A stretch of DNA of 64,000 nucleotides from Mycolicibacterium alvei (GTDB taxonomy: Bacteria; Actinomycetota; Actinomycetes; Mycobacteriales; Mycobacteriaceae), in the NCBI RefSeq assembly GCF_010727325.1, contig NZ_AP022565.1:3348001-3412000 (forward strand), in the 5' to 3' direction. The notes below the pieces were generated by a model, which made no database searches, had not been told where the DNA came from, and saw only the letters and a program-made list of their open reading frames with translations. Position 1 is the stretch's first letter. Each line of letters begins with the position of its first letter. Positions 28,601-37,303 of this stretch are shown one piece after another. The translations under genes were made by a program, and so were the position numbers.

Positions 28601-29030
28601 GGCTGCCCGGATCCGACGTCTTCTCGGCGGCAAGCCATTTGAGTACCAGCCCGGTGACCGAGCGCCCGGTGCGGTCGCTATAGGTGACCGATACCGCCGA
28701 CCAGGCCGGGCCCGTCCCGCGCAGATACATGATCTGCCGGTTGGCGCCCTCCCGGCGCTCACCCCAGGCGCCGCGGACGTACTTGTCGACGGTGCGCTTT
28801 CCGGTGCCCGCGCCCGCGGCGGTGGTATCGCCCGAGGCGTTGAAGTTACGCCGGTGCGACGGCAGAAAGGCCAGCGAGATCGCATCCAGCAGTGAGGATT
28901 TGCCGCTACCCGAGGATCCGGTGATCAGCGTGCCGTGCTGACTGAACGGGATCGAGTGATACCCGTCGAACACACCCCAGTTGATGACCTGCAGGCGCGA
29001 GAGCGAGAACTGGTTGGTCGGTTCAGCCAT
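25668..29030 (-). CDS. mksB: SMC/MukB-like condensin ATPase (MksB/JetC/EptC)
   Basis: 1120 residues. Walker [10 protein letters not shown] at residues 38-46; ABC signature SGGEQ at ~1000; Walker B LMLDEAF at ~1035. The middle ~700 residues are helical/coiled-coil-rich with Glu/Arg/Gln heptads, interrupted by a hinge-like globular stretch (~460-620). This is the head-coil-hinge plan of the MukB-like SMC of MksBEF condensins and of JetC in Wadjet plasmid-defence systems. The ATG at 29030 overlaps the mksE stop by 8 bp. The last gene of the three-gene operon; no mksG/jetD follows. The M. smegmatis homologue EptC is known to restrict plasmid maintenance. Confidence 0.9.
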   Translation of the reverse strand: MAEPTNQFSLSRLQVINWGVFDGYHSIPFSQHGTLITGSSGSGKSSLLDAISLAFLPSHRRNFNASGDTTAAGAGTGKRTVDKYVRGAWGERREGANRQIMYLRGTGPAWSAVSVTYSDRTGRSVTGLVLKWLAAEKTSDPGSRYYLIDADRDIFGLCNRWAANGYDAAVFRDDGWTGGRSESQYLAQLYASIGIRASEAAQQLLGKAKSLKSVGGLEQFVREFMLDEPASLSGVEEALEQINPLVEARGLLDVARRKRNTLGNIAAVQARYAEEEAKFGVIDTVDNALIRDYVDHLRLAQAGPEIDNLDDQITQLGAQRDEFGSQQRQLKNEHNSLMAQINTVTVDLVPLQQRLTEAERISEEVSRRRSGYEDKVTALGLTPPDDGEEFWSLRETLMVEADRLHRELFTGNQPYVEASAKEVRAREARESVESELERVQRLGSPLPRTEYEMRARIARALEISERDLVYVAELMELKPDESRWRLAVEKVLRGAGLRLLVPDAYMERALRFVNENDMRGRIQLQHVQHGAQLRTPPPHTLATKLQLADPTHDSAVEALNVIAAVGDYVCVDGPEEFTEQSRAVTDQGLRKDSGRLSIKDDRSRLRPSDYIFLGGTAAKVEALQDDLAAAQDVYQVARNSRERLDEHRGQLQSRERACRALCDQFMQWSDIDSDSVDEMLERLQDEHELLVSDNPDAERLQQRADECWERVEKVIQQIGSLNERETTLDRRRTALLELSEVLTERLGAGELPQHTRDTIDTYAADIALTLELLESEPYRSELSRVISRERDRLRADRNRSHDELAGIMAAYDSSFPDAIPNDSDVFDERVHDYVALCRRIDERELPDAYERMQRLITEQAPGAILNLHMIADNEARRITEQIARVNTGLGAVEFNRGTRLTLHAGTRHLAAVDELNEKAQRISSRVSLVSFGDETAMFEQYTDILQLRKLLAGNTPEDRQWTRDALDVRNRFVLYCEERDAETGEVIRTYSNSGDNSGGEQEKLMAFCLAGALSFNLASPDSNDTRPLFAQLMLDEAFSKSDPQFAQQALSAFRKFGFQLVIVSTVQNSTTIQPYIDNVVMVSKSDASAPNARPVASVTSASISEFADLRKTSGDAVPSA

Positions 29031-29775
29031 GCGCGTCCACTTCGTCCTCGTGCCGTTCGGATACTGCCACGTCGTCGGAATCGTCGGCGCCGACACCGTT
29101 GGCGGCCCGCTTGAGCTGCTCGAACTGCTGCTGCAGCTCGGTGATCATCGAGGCCGTCATGATCGCGTTGACCACCGGGCTGATGGTGAAGCTGTCCTCG
29201 TCCTCCCGGTTGCGCGAGAGCATCTCGATATCGGTGAGCCGCTCGACCGCGTTGTCGATCCGCTTGTCGAACGAGGCGGTGTCGCGGTCGGTGTCGTTGT
29301 TCACCCCGGCGAACAGCTCGTGGATCTCGTCCCGGCTGATCAGGACGTTCTCGTCGCGGGACGCAGCGCGCATGAGCTTGGCCAGGTGCAGTGCCAGGAT
29401 CGAGTCGTAGGTGTTGAGGGTCTCGCGACGTAGCAACCGGCGCCGCCACTGCGATTCGTAGTCGGCCGTCTCGACGTAGGCGATGTCGTGATCGTCCGAG
29501 ATGCACAGCCGCAGATCGAGTTCCGAGAGCCGCACGGTGATTTCGGTGCGGTACCGGGTGACCCACGCCCACAGCTCGGAGTGGTTGTCCTTGCTGATGT
29601 ACCGACGCGACAGCAGGTGCTGCAACGCCCAGCAGGCCCGGTCGGGCAACTCGCTGACGTCACCGTCGAAGCGCGGCGCGCGACGCTGGTCGGTGGTCCG
29701 TTCGACGGCGTCGATGCTCGGCAGGGCATCGAAGTCGACCCCGGTGTCAAACGTGGGATCAGGGGTCTCGGTCAT
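29023..29775 (-). CDS. mksE: Condensin subunit MksE/JetB (DUF4194)
   Basis: 250 residues; winged-helix KITE-type subunit of bacterial condensins. Segments [20 protein letters not shown] and the helical [12 protein letters not shown] region resemble DUF4194/JetB proteins. ATG start at 29775 overlaps the mksF stop by 4 nt (ATGA), and its stop overlaps mksB, so stoichiometric, coupled translation is likely. It should bridge the kleisin (MksF) and the DNA-bound SMC heads. Confidence 0.82.
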   Translation of the reverse strand: MTETPDPTFDTGVDFDALPSIDAVERTTDQRRAPRFDGDVSELPDRACWALQHLLSRRYISKDNHSELWAWVTRYRTEITVRLSELDLRLCISDDHDIAYVETADYESQWRRRLLRRETLNTYDSILALHLAKLMRAASRDENVLISRDEIHELFAGVNNDTDRDTASFDKRIDNAVERLTDIEMLSRNREDEDSFTISPVVNAIMTASMITELQQQFEQLKRAANGVGADDSDDVAVSERHEDEVDAHG

Positions 29776-31238
29776 AGCATGCTCTCACTGGCAGTAGGGA
29801 TCGGCTCGGTGAAAACCAGTCGGGGGATCTCGATTTCGCGGTCGGCACCTTCCAGGGACCGGAAGCGCACCCGTACGGATTCAGCGTGTTCGGTGGGTTG
29901 CTGCTTGAGCGCCCAGGACCACAGCACGATCACATGCCCGAGATACGCCGAGTCCAGCATGCCGATCGCGTCGGGCAGCGATACCGGTCCGGCCGCCACC
30001 GCGCCGTTGATCAACTCGGCCAACTCAGCGGCGTCGACCTGGGACGCCAAAGCCGAGAATGCCGACAGGTTCACCTCGCCCTCGGCGGACTCGGCCTGTG
30101 ACGGCGGGATCGCGTCACGAATCTTGAAGGCAACGGCGCCAATCGAATTGAGATCGGTGCGGGCCAGCGGAACCTCGATGCCGATGCGACTGTCGGCCAG
30201 GGACACGCTGAGGAGTTCGTGCGCGCCTGCCAGTGCCTCGTTGAGCTGCCGGGTGACGCCGCGACTGTGTTCCAGCGTGCCGGACGCGACAAAACGCTTG
30301 ATCCGGCGGGCGCAGCGCTGACGGGTCCGCCCGACCTCGGCCGTCTGCGCCGACACCAGGCTGAAGAACCCGGTCATCACCTCACGCAGGCCCGGGTCCA
30401 GGTGCGGCAACTCACGGGTCACCGCCTCGATGTCGGCCACCAGGGCGGCCCGCTGCTCGGGGTCCTGGATCATCCGGGTGAAGGCGGTGTAGGAGGCACT
30501 CTCCCGGGAGGCGAACAGTGACTCGTAATCGTCGAACAGTTGGCGTTGACGTTCCCGGTAACCGAGATCGGTGTCTGCGGACGCATCCAACAATCGAGTG
30601 GTAATGCGGTTCAGCATGGCGCCGTACTGCCCGATGTCGGAGACGATCTGCTCCATCTGCAGGGCGATGGCCCGGGCGTCGTCCTCGACGTCGACGAGGT
30701 CGGGTTCGGGCCGCTGCCCCTGCTCGAGGGCATCGAGTTCGTCATGCAGCCTGGCGATCTCGGCTTCGATGTCGGCGCGGATACGCTCCGGATCGTTGCT
30801 GACCTGGCCGGCCACCCGGCGCAGCCCGGCCGCGATACCGGTGATCGACCCGCCGGTCGCGACGGTGTCCTCGCGGCGCATGCGGCGGGCGAAATCCAGT
30901 ACGGCCCGCGCCTCGTAGGTCAGGTAGCAGACGTTGCGTTCGGTGTCGCCGGACGGCTCGGTAATCCGGTGCAGCCAGCCCTGGCTGGCCCAGTATTTGA
31001 TCAGGGCCAGGCCCGACTGCTCAGTCTCGGAGCCCAGATCGGCCAGGTCGCGTTCCAGCCGGACCACCAGCTCAGTCTCGGTGAGCTTGGCGCCCCGGTC
31101 CAGGTGGCGTTCCATCAGCGTGAGATAGGTGGCCAGGTTGTTGGTCACGAGCAGCCGGGCCGACCGTGATTCGGCCACCTCGCGGTTGAGCTGGTGGAGC
31201 TGGTCCAGCGACGAGCCACCGCCGGCGGCGTCAGGCAC
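29772..31238 (-). CDS. mksF: Kleisin-like condensin subunit MksF/JetA (DUF3375)
   Basis: 488 residues from GTG 31238, chosen because GAAGGG precedes it by 6 nt; the frame continues upstream to 31352 but into the divergent promoter. Helical protein with the DUF3375 beginning (LDQLHQLNREVAESRSARLL... TYLTLMERHLDRG) and a C-terminal winged-helix-like part. First gene of the mksF-mksE-mksB operon; its promoter shares the 142 bp between it and the O-methyltransferase gene. Confidence 0.85.
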   Translation of the reverse strand: MPDAAGGGSSLDQLHQLNREVAESRSARLLVTNNLATYLTLMERHLDRGAKLTETELVVRLERDLADLGSETEQSGLALIKYWASQGWLHRITEPSGDTERNVCYLTYEARAVLDFARRMRREDTVATGGSITGIAAGLRRVAGQVSNDPERIRADIEAEIARLHDELDALEQGQRPEPDLVDVEDDARAIALQMEQIVSDIGQYGAMLNRITTRLLDASADTDLGYRERQRQLFDDYESLFASRESASYTAFTRMIQDPEQRAALVADIEAVTRELPHLDPGLREVMTGFFSLVSAQTAEVGRTRQRCARRIKRFVASGTLEHSRGVTRQLNEALAGAHELLSVSLADSRIGIEVPLARTDLNSIGAVAFKIRDAIPPSQAESAEGEVNLSAFSALASQVDAAELAELINGAVAAGPVSLPDAIGMLDSAYLGHVIVLWSWALKQQPTEHAESVRVRFRSLEGADREIEIPRLVFTEPIPTASESML

Positions 31239-31380
31239 GGCCGGCCCTTCGATTCGCAGTGGACATCGGCACCACTTTAGGCGTCGGGCGGGGCCGGTCC
31301 CGACGCCAGTTCGGTTTGCTGTCGCCACCAGGTCGGCCATCGGTACAGACATCGCGGCCGACCTGCCCTAAAGTCGTCCG

Positions 31381-32469
31381 GTGACTCCCGCCAAGGTGCC
31401 GCCCGCCGGACTGGTCCGCGCGGTCGAGCGTGTCCGCCATCACCTGCGTCGCCTGCATCAACGCGCGGTCCCGCCGCCCGCGGCCATGCTGGAGCTGATC
31501 CTGGGCGCCTGGGTCGCCCAGGGCATCGCCGCCGCCACCCAGCTCGGGGTCGCCGACGCGCTCGCCGGCGGCCCACTGCGCACCGACGAGTTGGCGCGCC
31601 GGGTCGAGGCCAACCCGGACACCCTGAACCGGCTGATGCGGGCCCTGGTCGGCGAAGGCGTCTTCCGCCGCACCCGCGACGGGCGGTACGCGCTGAACCC
31701 GCTGGGCGCGACGTTGCGCACAGACGCCGCGGTTTCGATCGCCGGGATGGCGAAACTGGTCGGCTCGCCGCAGCATCGCGAGCACTGGAGCCACCTCGCC
31801 GACGCGGTCCGCACCGGTGAGGCCGTCATCCCCAAGCTGCGCGGCAAAGAGGCGTTCGAGTACCTCGGCTCCGAACCCGAACTCGGGGCCCTCTTCAACG
31901 ACGCCATGACCAGCATCTCCGAGCTGGCGATCGCCCCGGTGGTGGCGGCCTACGACTTCACCCGGTTCGGGACCATCGCCGATGTCGGTGGCGGACACGG
32001 CCGTCTTCTGGCGGCCATCCTTCAGGCCACCCCGGCAGCCCGCGGAGTGCTCTATGACCTGCCTCAGGTCGTGCAGGGGGCACCGGAAATGCTGGGCCGG
32101 TACGGGGTGGCCGACCGGGTGCAGGTGGTACCCGGATCGTTCTTCGACTGTGTTCCGGCCGGCGTCGACGCCTACGTGATGAAGAACATCATTCACGACT
32201 GGCCCGACGACAAGGCGGCGGCGATCCTGCGTAATGTGCGGGCGGCAGCCAGGCCGGGCGACACCCTGCTGCTGATCGAGGCCGTGCTCCCGGACCACGA
32301 CCGGGAGTTTCTCGGCAGGTGGGTCGACATGGAGATGTTGGTCGGGGTCGCGGCACGCGAGCGTAGCGCAGCCGAGTACCGAAAGCTCTACGAGCAGAAC
32401 GGGTTCCGGCTCACTCGTGTGGTGCCGACGGCATCACCGTTCAGTGCCGTGGAGGGTGTGGCGATCTAG
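31381..32469 (+). CDS. SAM-dependent O-methyltransferase (plant-type, dimerising)
   Basis: 362 residues. An N-terminal winged-helix dimerisation domain (residues ~35-110) is followed by a Methyltransf_2 fold: SAM motif VGGGHGRLL, then DLPQVV, and the catalytic-region MKNIIHDWPDDKAAAIL, where His is the usual general base. GTG start at 31381. This family methylates hydroxyl groups on small aromatic or polyketide-like acceptors; the acceptor here is unknown. Its stop overlaps the convergent lipoprotein gene by 4 bp. Confidence 0.85.
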   Translation: MTPAKVPPAGLVRAVERVRHHLRRLHQRAVPPPAAMLELILGAWVAQGIAAATQLGVADALAGGPLRTDELARRVEANPDTLNRLMRALVGEGVFRRTRDGRYALNPLGATLRTDAAVSIAGMAKLVGSPQHREHWSHLADAVRTGEAVIPKLRGKEAFEYLGSEPELGALFNDAMTSISELAIAPVVAAYDFTRFGTIADVGGGHGRLLAAILQATPAARGVLYDLPQVVQGAPEMLGRYGVADRVQVVPGSFFDCVPAGVDAYVMKNIIHDWPDDKAAAILRNVRAAARPGDTLLLIEAVLPDHDREFLGRWVDMEMLVGVAARERSAAEYRKLYEQNGFRLTRVVPTASPFSAVEGVAI

Positions 32470-32975
32470 TCCTCGTCGGCACACGGCGAGGTTGCGTGTA
32501 CGTCGAGTCCGTAAACACCCCCCGCAGTGGTTTTGGCCTTGACCGACACCACGTAGCCGCGACTGTCGCGATAGGACTTGTTGTCTGCGGGTTCCGGATC
32601 CGGCCGGGTCCATGGGATCAGTTCGAATCCCTGATCGCGCAAGGCGGAGGCGCGAGTCAGGGCCGCCTCGACCAACTCCGGCGCGGGATCGACCAGCCAC
32701 TCGGAAACCTGCACCTTCCAGGGCGGGCCGACCGACATCAGTGCATCGTCGGTGCGACACCCGATTTTTCGCGCATACGCAGGATCGGGATCGACCGGCT
32801 TGTCGAGGATGGTCGACACATATCCGGCTGTCACCCGAGCAGCCTCGGTAACAGTCAAGGAGGTGGGTTGCATCGTCGCCTCACCTTCGGTAGTGCGCTG
32901 GTCCTTCTGGGAGAATTCGCATGAAGTCGTGGACACCAGCAGCATCGTCACGAACAATGTTGCGATAGCTCTCAT
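32466..32975 (-). CDS. Putative lipoprotein, third gene of the T7SS-like cassette
   Basis: 169 residues. N-terminal signal sequence (hydrophobic ATLFVTMLLV) ending in STTSC, an imperfect lipobox with Cys at residue 19. The mature part is acidic and holds two further Cys residues (GCRTDD and TSPCADED). ATG start at 32975 overlaps the hydrolase stop by 4 nt (ATGA), so it is translated together with the WXG-DUF1023 protein. A surface-anchored lipoprotein directly behind a candidate secreted hydrolase suggests an immunity or chaperone role; this is inference. Confidence 0.6.
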   Translation of the reverse strand: MRAIATLFVTMLLVSTTSCEFSQKDQRTTEGEATMQPTSLTVTEAARVTAGYVSTILDKPVDPDPAYARKIGCRTDDALMSVGPPWKVQVSEWLVDPAPELVEAALTRASALRDQGFELIPWTRPDPEPADNKSYRDSRGYVVSVKAKTTAGGVYGLDVHATSPCADED

Positions 32976-34849
32976 TTGACCTGGACCTTTGGTCCGCGGC
33001 CAGGATTGTCCGTCACGACCGGATTATCCCATGGATGTTGCCGTCTATCGTAGGATCCGTCGTCGTCCCAAGGGAGTTCCGGGATCTTCGATCCGCCGGC
33101 CGCGCGCCCCTGGTCGGCGGCCTCGGCCCCGAAGTTCCCGTCGTCACCGACATCGATGTCTACGTAATTGGTCTGGATCCCGCGCTCGACGTACCCCGTG
33201 GCCTCGCCCCCGCTAATCACCGCGGCCATGTTGTGAAACGCGTCGGAATCATAATCGTCCCAATACTTTCCATGGGCGTCGGTTCCGACGATGATCTGGT
33301 TCGGGTGGGCGCCTTCCGGGCTGTAGTAGCCGGTGTCGAGACGGGTGACACCGGGAATTCTGTCCGGATCGGTAGCCGACGGCAGGCCACCCAGCGGATT
33401 GCCGATGCGCCCGTCGACGTTGTGCGGAATGCCCGGTATCGAATCGACACCCGGGATACTCGACAGGGAGACATCGCGGGGCAACGACTGCACCAGCGCG
33501 ATCGGGTCTCCGGGCGCTGTCATCGAATAGCGTTGCACATTCGGGTTCGGGTTGGTGTACCCCTCGGTCAGGATTCCGGTGCCGGCCGACGACGCGTGCA
33601 AGACCCGGTCCGCGCGCAAACCCATCTGCTCGGCCGTACCGACGACTGCGCCGCCATAGGAATGGCCGATGTAGGTCACCGGCGTACCCGGCGCGCCCGC
33701 GCCCACCGCACGGTCGATCTCGTGTCCGAATGACACCAGCTTGGGAGCCATGGACGCCGCGTACTTCGGGTCCGCCGCGTTGTCCAGCCCCTGGGGGAAG
33801 TCGTCACCCATGTACAGGAATACCGGCGAGCCCGATTGCTTTGCCAATTCCACAGCCGAGGCGTGATTCGAGGCGCTGCCATTCAAGTTGGTGTTCGTGC
33901 CGGGCACGACCACGCCGACACCCTTGATGCCGGGCTTGATCTCGCCGATCATCTCGATCATCCGTCCGTTTCCCTCGGTCGAGAACCCGACGAACTTGCG
34001 CGGCACCATCGCACCGCTGCCGTTGGGGTCCTTGATCGGGGTCAGCATCGCCTCAAGTTGTTTGACCCGGGCCTCGTCGGGATGCTCCTTGGCCTTCTCC
34101 TCGGCCAGGGCGTTGCGGATGTTGATGTCATTGGCTTCGATCCTGGTCTCGAAGGGCACACCGTCGGTGTTGCCCATCACCTGCGGGTCGGCGAGCACCA
34201 TCTCATGCAGGGTCTCCGGGCTCAGCCCGGCGAGAAACTCGGACCGTTGGTCGGGCGTCATCCCGGCCAACCGATCGACCAGTGCTTTCGGGCTGTTTGG
34301 GTCCGGCGATTGCTTGGGATCCGGCGCATTGAGTGGCGCCACGGCATCGCGGACCTGTTGTCCAACCTTGTTGTCGGTGGTTTCGAACTGTGCCAGCATC
34401 GACTTGAGTTCCGCCGATGCCTTCGCGGCCATCGCCCGCAGCAGCATCCGGTTCACCGGACTCAGCTTGGAATAGAAGTCTAGGACGCTACCGGGACGGA
34501 CCGACACCGTTCCGTCGTCGGCAACCTGCCATCCCCGGCCTTCCAGCTGCCCGACGAAGCTCAAGATCCGGCTGCGCTGTTGCACGAGCTCGCCACCGCC
34601 GCCCGACAGGACGGTCTGCAATTTGGTCAGACTGGCGTGGAGACGCTGCATACGCTCCAATGACGCTGTGGCGCTTGCGATGGCGGCATCGGACGAGGTA
34701 CCCGTCCAACCGGCGCGCAGCTGCTCGATCGCGGCCCGCTGCTGGTCCATCTGGGTGGCCAGCCTTGCGGCGCGGGTGCCGATGTCGGCGCCGCTCAGAA
34801 CGAGTATCTCGGGGTTGGAGGCCTCTACCTGAGAGATGGAGACCGGCAT
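32972..34849 (-). CDS. WXG-helical alpha/beta hydrolase (DUF1023), candidate type VII secretion effector
   Basis: 625 residues. The N-terminal ~100 residues are two long helices joined by a WTG turn (RAGWTGTSSDA), as in WXG100/LXG-type T7SS substrates. A helical linker follows. Residues ~290-480 form a DUF1023 alpha/beta hydrolase with nucleophile elbow GHSYGG. The C-terminal ~150 residues are polar and may hold the remaining catalytic residues. One nucleotide separates it from the upstream EspC-like gene, and its stop overlaps the lipoprotein start. DUF1023 enzymes are predicted lipases/esterases. The N-terminal helices plus partner imply export by an ESX system; target unknown. Confidence 0.75.
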   Translation of the reverse strand: MPVSISQVEASNPEILVLSGADIGTRAARLATQMDQQRAAIEQLRAGWTGTSSDAAIASATASLERMQRLHASLTKLQTVLSGGGGELVQQRSRILSFVGQLEGRGWQVADDGTVSVRPGSVLDFYSKLSPVNRMLLRAMAAKASAELKSMLAQFETTDNKVGQQVRDAVAPLNAPDPKQSPDPNSPKALVDRLAGMTPDQRSEFLAGLSPETLHEMVLADPQVMGNTDGVPFETRIEANDINIRNALAEEKAKEHPDEARVKQLEAMLTPIKDPNGSGAMVPRKFVGFSTEGNGRMIEMIGEIKPGIKGVGVVVPGTNTNLNGSASNHASAVELAKQSGSPVFLYMGDDFPQGLDNAADPKYAASMAPKLVSFGHEIDRAVGAGAPGTPVTYIGHSYGGAVVGTAEQMGLRADRVLHASSAGTGILTEGYTNPNPNVQRYSMTAPGDPIALVQSLPRDVSLSSIPGVDSIPGIPHNVDGRIGNPLGGLPSATDPDRIPGVTRLDTGYYSPEGAHPNQIIVGTDAHGKYWDDYDSDAFHNMAAVISGGEATGYVERGIQTNYVDIDVGDDGNFGAEAADQGRAAGGSKIPELPWDDDGSYDRRQHPWDNPVVTDNPGRGPKVQVK

Positions 34850-34850
34850 G

Positions 34851-35153
34851 TCAACCTGGCTGCGCCGAGTTCAGCCGGTCCGCATACTCCCCGTCGACGC
34901 GTTCGTAGGCGCCGGCGGCAGTGCCCAGTTTGTCGGCATGTGCGCTGACCTCGGCACCGACCATCCGGGCTGCACTGTCGACCACCGGGGAGATCTCTGC
35001 GCAGGCAGCGCCACTCTGCAGGCCCGGCATAGCCGCTGCCGCAGCGCTCAGCGGTTGTCGGATTCCGAGCCCGGCGATCGCGACGCCCACAGCGGTCTCG
35101 GTGGCAGCGGCCGAGCGCAACTCGGCCGGAACAACTTTGAGCTCAGAACCCAT
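34851..35153 (-). CDS. EspC/WXG-like type VII secretion target (DUF2580-like)
   Basis: 100 residues, helix-turn-helix, Ala-rich. Near the C-terminus it carries YERVD, a match to the general T7SS secretion signal YxxxD/E. First gene of a three-gene operon with the WXG-DUF1023 hydrolase and the lipoprotein. Likely pairs with the hydrolase N-terminus to form the export-competent heterodimer, as EspC-family and PE/PPE partners do. ATG start at 35153. Confidence 0.7.
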   Translation of the reverse strand: MGSELKVVPAELRSAAATETAVGVAIAGLGIRQPLSAAAAAMPGLQSGAACAEISPVVDSAARMVGAEVSAHADKLGTAAGAYERVDGEYADRLNSAQPG

Positions 35154-35206
35154 ACCGGTAGCTTAGTGCCGCTCACGGGGTTGCCGAGGCGCCAATTTCA
35201 GGGGGT

Positions 35207-35830
35207 CTAACCGGCCGAAACCGACTGCGTTCCCGCGTCCGACGGGGTGCCCTTCAGGCCGCGCCAGAACAGGTTGATCATCAACTCGGCGGCCTCGTCG
35301 ACGTCGGCGTCCCCGGTGCTCACCCGGCCGGCAATCGCCTCACCGGCGCCCACCAGCGCCACCGCCATCATCTCGAAGTCGCTGTCGGGCTGGGGATTAC
35401 GCGTACCGGTACTGAGCAACCGGGCCACCAGGTCGATGATGCGATCGCGGCCCTCGCGGACGGTGTGGGCGAACGCCTGCGAACTGGTGGCCTGGGTGTA
35501 CAGCACCATCCAGGACGCCCGGTTGGCGTCGATGTAGGTCAGGAACGCCAGCACAGCGCTGCGCAGCAGCTCCTTGGGGCTCTGGGTGAAGTCGATCTCT
35601 CCGCGCACCACGTCCACGAACCGGGTCAGCTCGCGGTTCAGGCAGGCGCCGAACAACTCCTCCTTGGAGCCGTAATAGAGGTACAGCATCGGCTTGGAGA
35701 TCTCGGCCTCCGCGGCGATCGCGTCCATCGACGTCTCGTGATAGCCGTTGACCGAGAAAATCTGCACTGCAGCGTCGAGCATCTGCTGTTCGCGGACGGC
35801 CCGCGGCAGCCGCTTGGTTCCACCTGCCAT
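35207..35830 (-). CDS. TetR family regulator (Rv0238-like)
   Basis: 207 residues from ATG 35830 (Rv0238 is 204); an upstream frame to 35914 is read as non-coding because it would run into lpqI. The HTH region TSMDAIAAEAEISKPMLYLYYGSKEELF is a typical TetR DNA-binding domain. It is downstream of lpqI on the same strand with a 52-bp gap, the same order as Rv0237-Rv0238. Effector and targets unknown. Confidence 0.85.
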   Translation of the reverse strand: MAGGTKRLPRAVREQQMLDAAVQIFSVNGYHETSMDAIAAEAEISKPMLYLYYGSKEELFGACLNRELTRFVDVVRGEIDFTQSPKELLRSAVLAFLTYIDANRASWMVLYTQATSSQAFAHTVREGRDRIIDLVARLLSTGTRNPQPDSDFEMMAVALVGAGEAIAGRVSTGDADVDEAAELMINLFWRGLKGTPSDAGTQSVSAG

Positions 35831-35882
35831 CCGACCAGGATAAGCGTCGGGTGGACGGTCAGGGCAGCAGCTCAGTGCACTC

Positions 35883-37025
35883 CTAGCAGCGCACCCCGCC
35901 CTTGGCGTCCACATTGCGTTGCACCGCGGCGTCCACCGCAGCCTGGTTCAGCTGACCGTCGGCCAGCGCCTTCTCCAGGCCGTCGAGCACCGCGGGCACC
36001 TCGTCGGTGGTGATCCACAACGCGTTGTCGGCCCCGGCCTGCAGCGCCCGCAGCACCGCGCTGGCCACCCCGTAACGCTGGTTGATCGCCGCCATGCTGG
36101 ACAGATCGTCGGTGTAGACCACGCCGTTGAAGCCCGGGCCGCCGTAACCGCCCGACCGCAGCAGTTGATAGGCGGCGGGGCTGAGGCTGGCCGGGTCGCT
36201 ACCGGTCAGGCCCGGTACCTCCAGGTGTCCGACCATGACCGCGACCGGGCCCTCGGTGGTCAGGGTCCGGTACGGCACCAAGTCGTTGCTCTGCAGATCG
36301 GCGATCGGCGGGGTGGTCACCGAGCCGGTGTGCGAGTCACCCGAACCGTGACCGTGACCCGGGAAGTGCTTGAGCACCGGCAGCACCCCGGCGTCGCGCA
36401 GCCCGCGGGCGTAGGCGCCGGCGTACTCGGTGACCGTGGCCGGATTGTCGCCGAAGGACCGGTCACCGATGACGGTGTCGTCGGCATCCGAGGTGACGTC
36501 GACGACAGGTGCGAAGTCGACGGTGATGCCGAGGCCGCGCATCTTCTGACCGCGGTCCCGCGCGATGCCGTACACCTCGTCGACGGATTTGGTCTGGGCG
36601 AGCACGCGGGCCGACGGCTGCTCGCCGATCAACGAGGACAACCGCGACACCCGGCCGCCTTCCTCGTCCACGCTGACCGACAGTGGCAGGGGACCGGCGG
36701 CGGAGATGTCGGGCAGCGATCCGTCGTTGAGCATCGACAGGTCGGTCCAGCTGCCGATCATGATGCCGCCGACGTGCTGGCTGCCCACCACGGCACGTGC
36801 ATCGGCCGCATCCTGGACCCCGACGGTCAGCAGTTGGGCGAGCTTGTCCCGGGACGACAGGGCCGCCAGGTCACATACCGGCGCCGCCGGGAGCGGCCCA
36901 GCGGTCGACATCGGCTTCGTGTCCGGGGAGGAAGATTCGGGTGCCGCCGACGGCGTGCTCGGCGAGCACGCCAGCAACAGTCCGGACAACGCTGCGAAAG
37001 TTGCGACGAGACGCGGAGAAGCCAT
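35883..37025 (-). CDS. lpqI: Lipoprotein beta-N-acetylglucosaminidase LpqI (GH3)
   Basis: 380 residues. Signal peptide with lipobox LLLAC (Cys ~20), then a Ser/Pro/Ala-rich tether and a single GH3 barrel. The KHFPGHGHGSGDSH loop (~218-231) carries the Asp-His acid/base dyad of NagZ-type enzymes; the nucleophile Asp is in VYTDDLSSMAA. LpqI removes GlcNAc from muropeptides during peptidoglycan recycling outside the membrane. Rv0237 is 388 residues. Next to TetR and aftD as in M. tuberculosis. Confidence 0.92.
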   Translation of the reverse strand: MASPRLVATFAALSGLLLACSPSTPSAAPESSSPDTKPMSTAGPLPAAPVCDLAALSSRDKLAQLLTVGVQDAADARAVVGSQHVGGIMIGSWTDLSMLNDGSLPDISAAGPLPLSVSVDEEGGRVSRLSSLIGEQPSARVLAQTKSVDEVYGIARDRGQKMRGLGITVDFAPVVDVTSDADDTVIGDRSFGDNPATVTEYAGAYARGLRDAGVLPVLKHFPGHGHGSGDSHTGSVTTPPIADLQSNDLVPYRTLTTEGPVAVMVGHLEVPGLTGSDPASLSPAAYQLLRSGGYGGPGFNGVVYTDDLSSMAAINQRYGVASAVLRALQAGADNALWITTDEVPAVLDGLEKALADGQLNQAAVDAAVQRNVDAKGGVRC

Positions 37026-37128
37026 GGGGCCCGACCTTAGCCGTTAGGCAGGCGGTAATCGATTTTGTGCGTGTCGGCCCACGTCCACCACGCACGGATC
37101 GGTGGGGTCGCCATGCTAGGTTGGCCGG

Positions 37129-37302
37129 GTGAACCGGTTCGTCATCCCCTCCGCGGCCAGCATTGTCGTCGGACTGTTGTTGGGGGCGGCCGCCGTTTTC
37201 GGTGTGACGCTGATGGTGCAGCAGGACACGAAGCCTCCGCTGCAGGCGGGCGACCCGGCGTCATCGGTGCTCAACAGGGTCGAGTACGGCGACCGGTCCT
37301 AG
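37129..37302 (+). CDS. DUF2613 small membrane protein (Rv0236A-like)
   Basis: 57-residue protein with GTG start at 37129. One N-terminal transmembrane helix (IVVGLLLGAAAVFGVTLMV), then a short extracytoplasmic tail ending in RVEYGDRS. The stop lies one nucleotide before the aftD TTG start, so it is co-transcribed with aftD. The same small gene precedes aftD in M. tuberculosis. Function unknown; an accessory role in arabinan synthesis is suggested only by linkage. Confidence 0.85.
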   Translation: MNRFVIPSAASIVVGLLLGAAAVFGVTLMVQQDTKPPLQAGDPASSVLNRVEYGDRS

Positions 37303-37303
37303 C

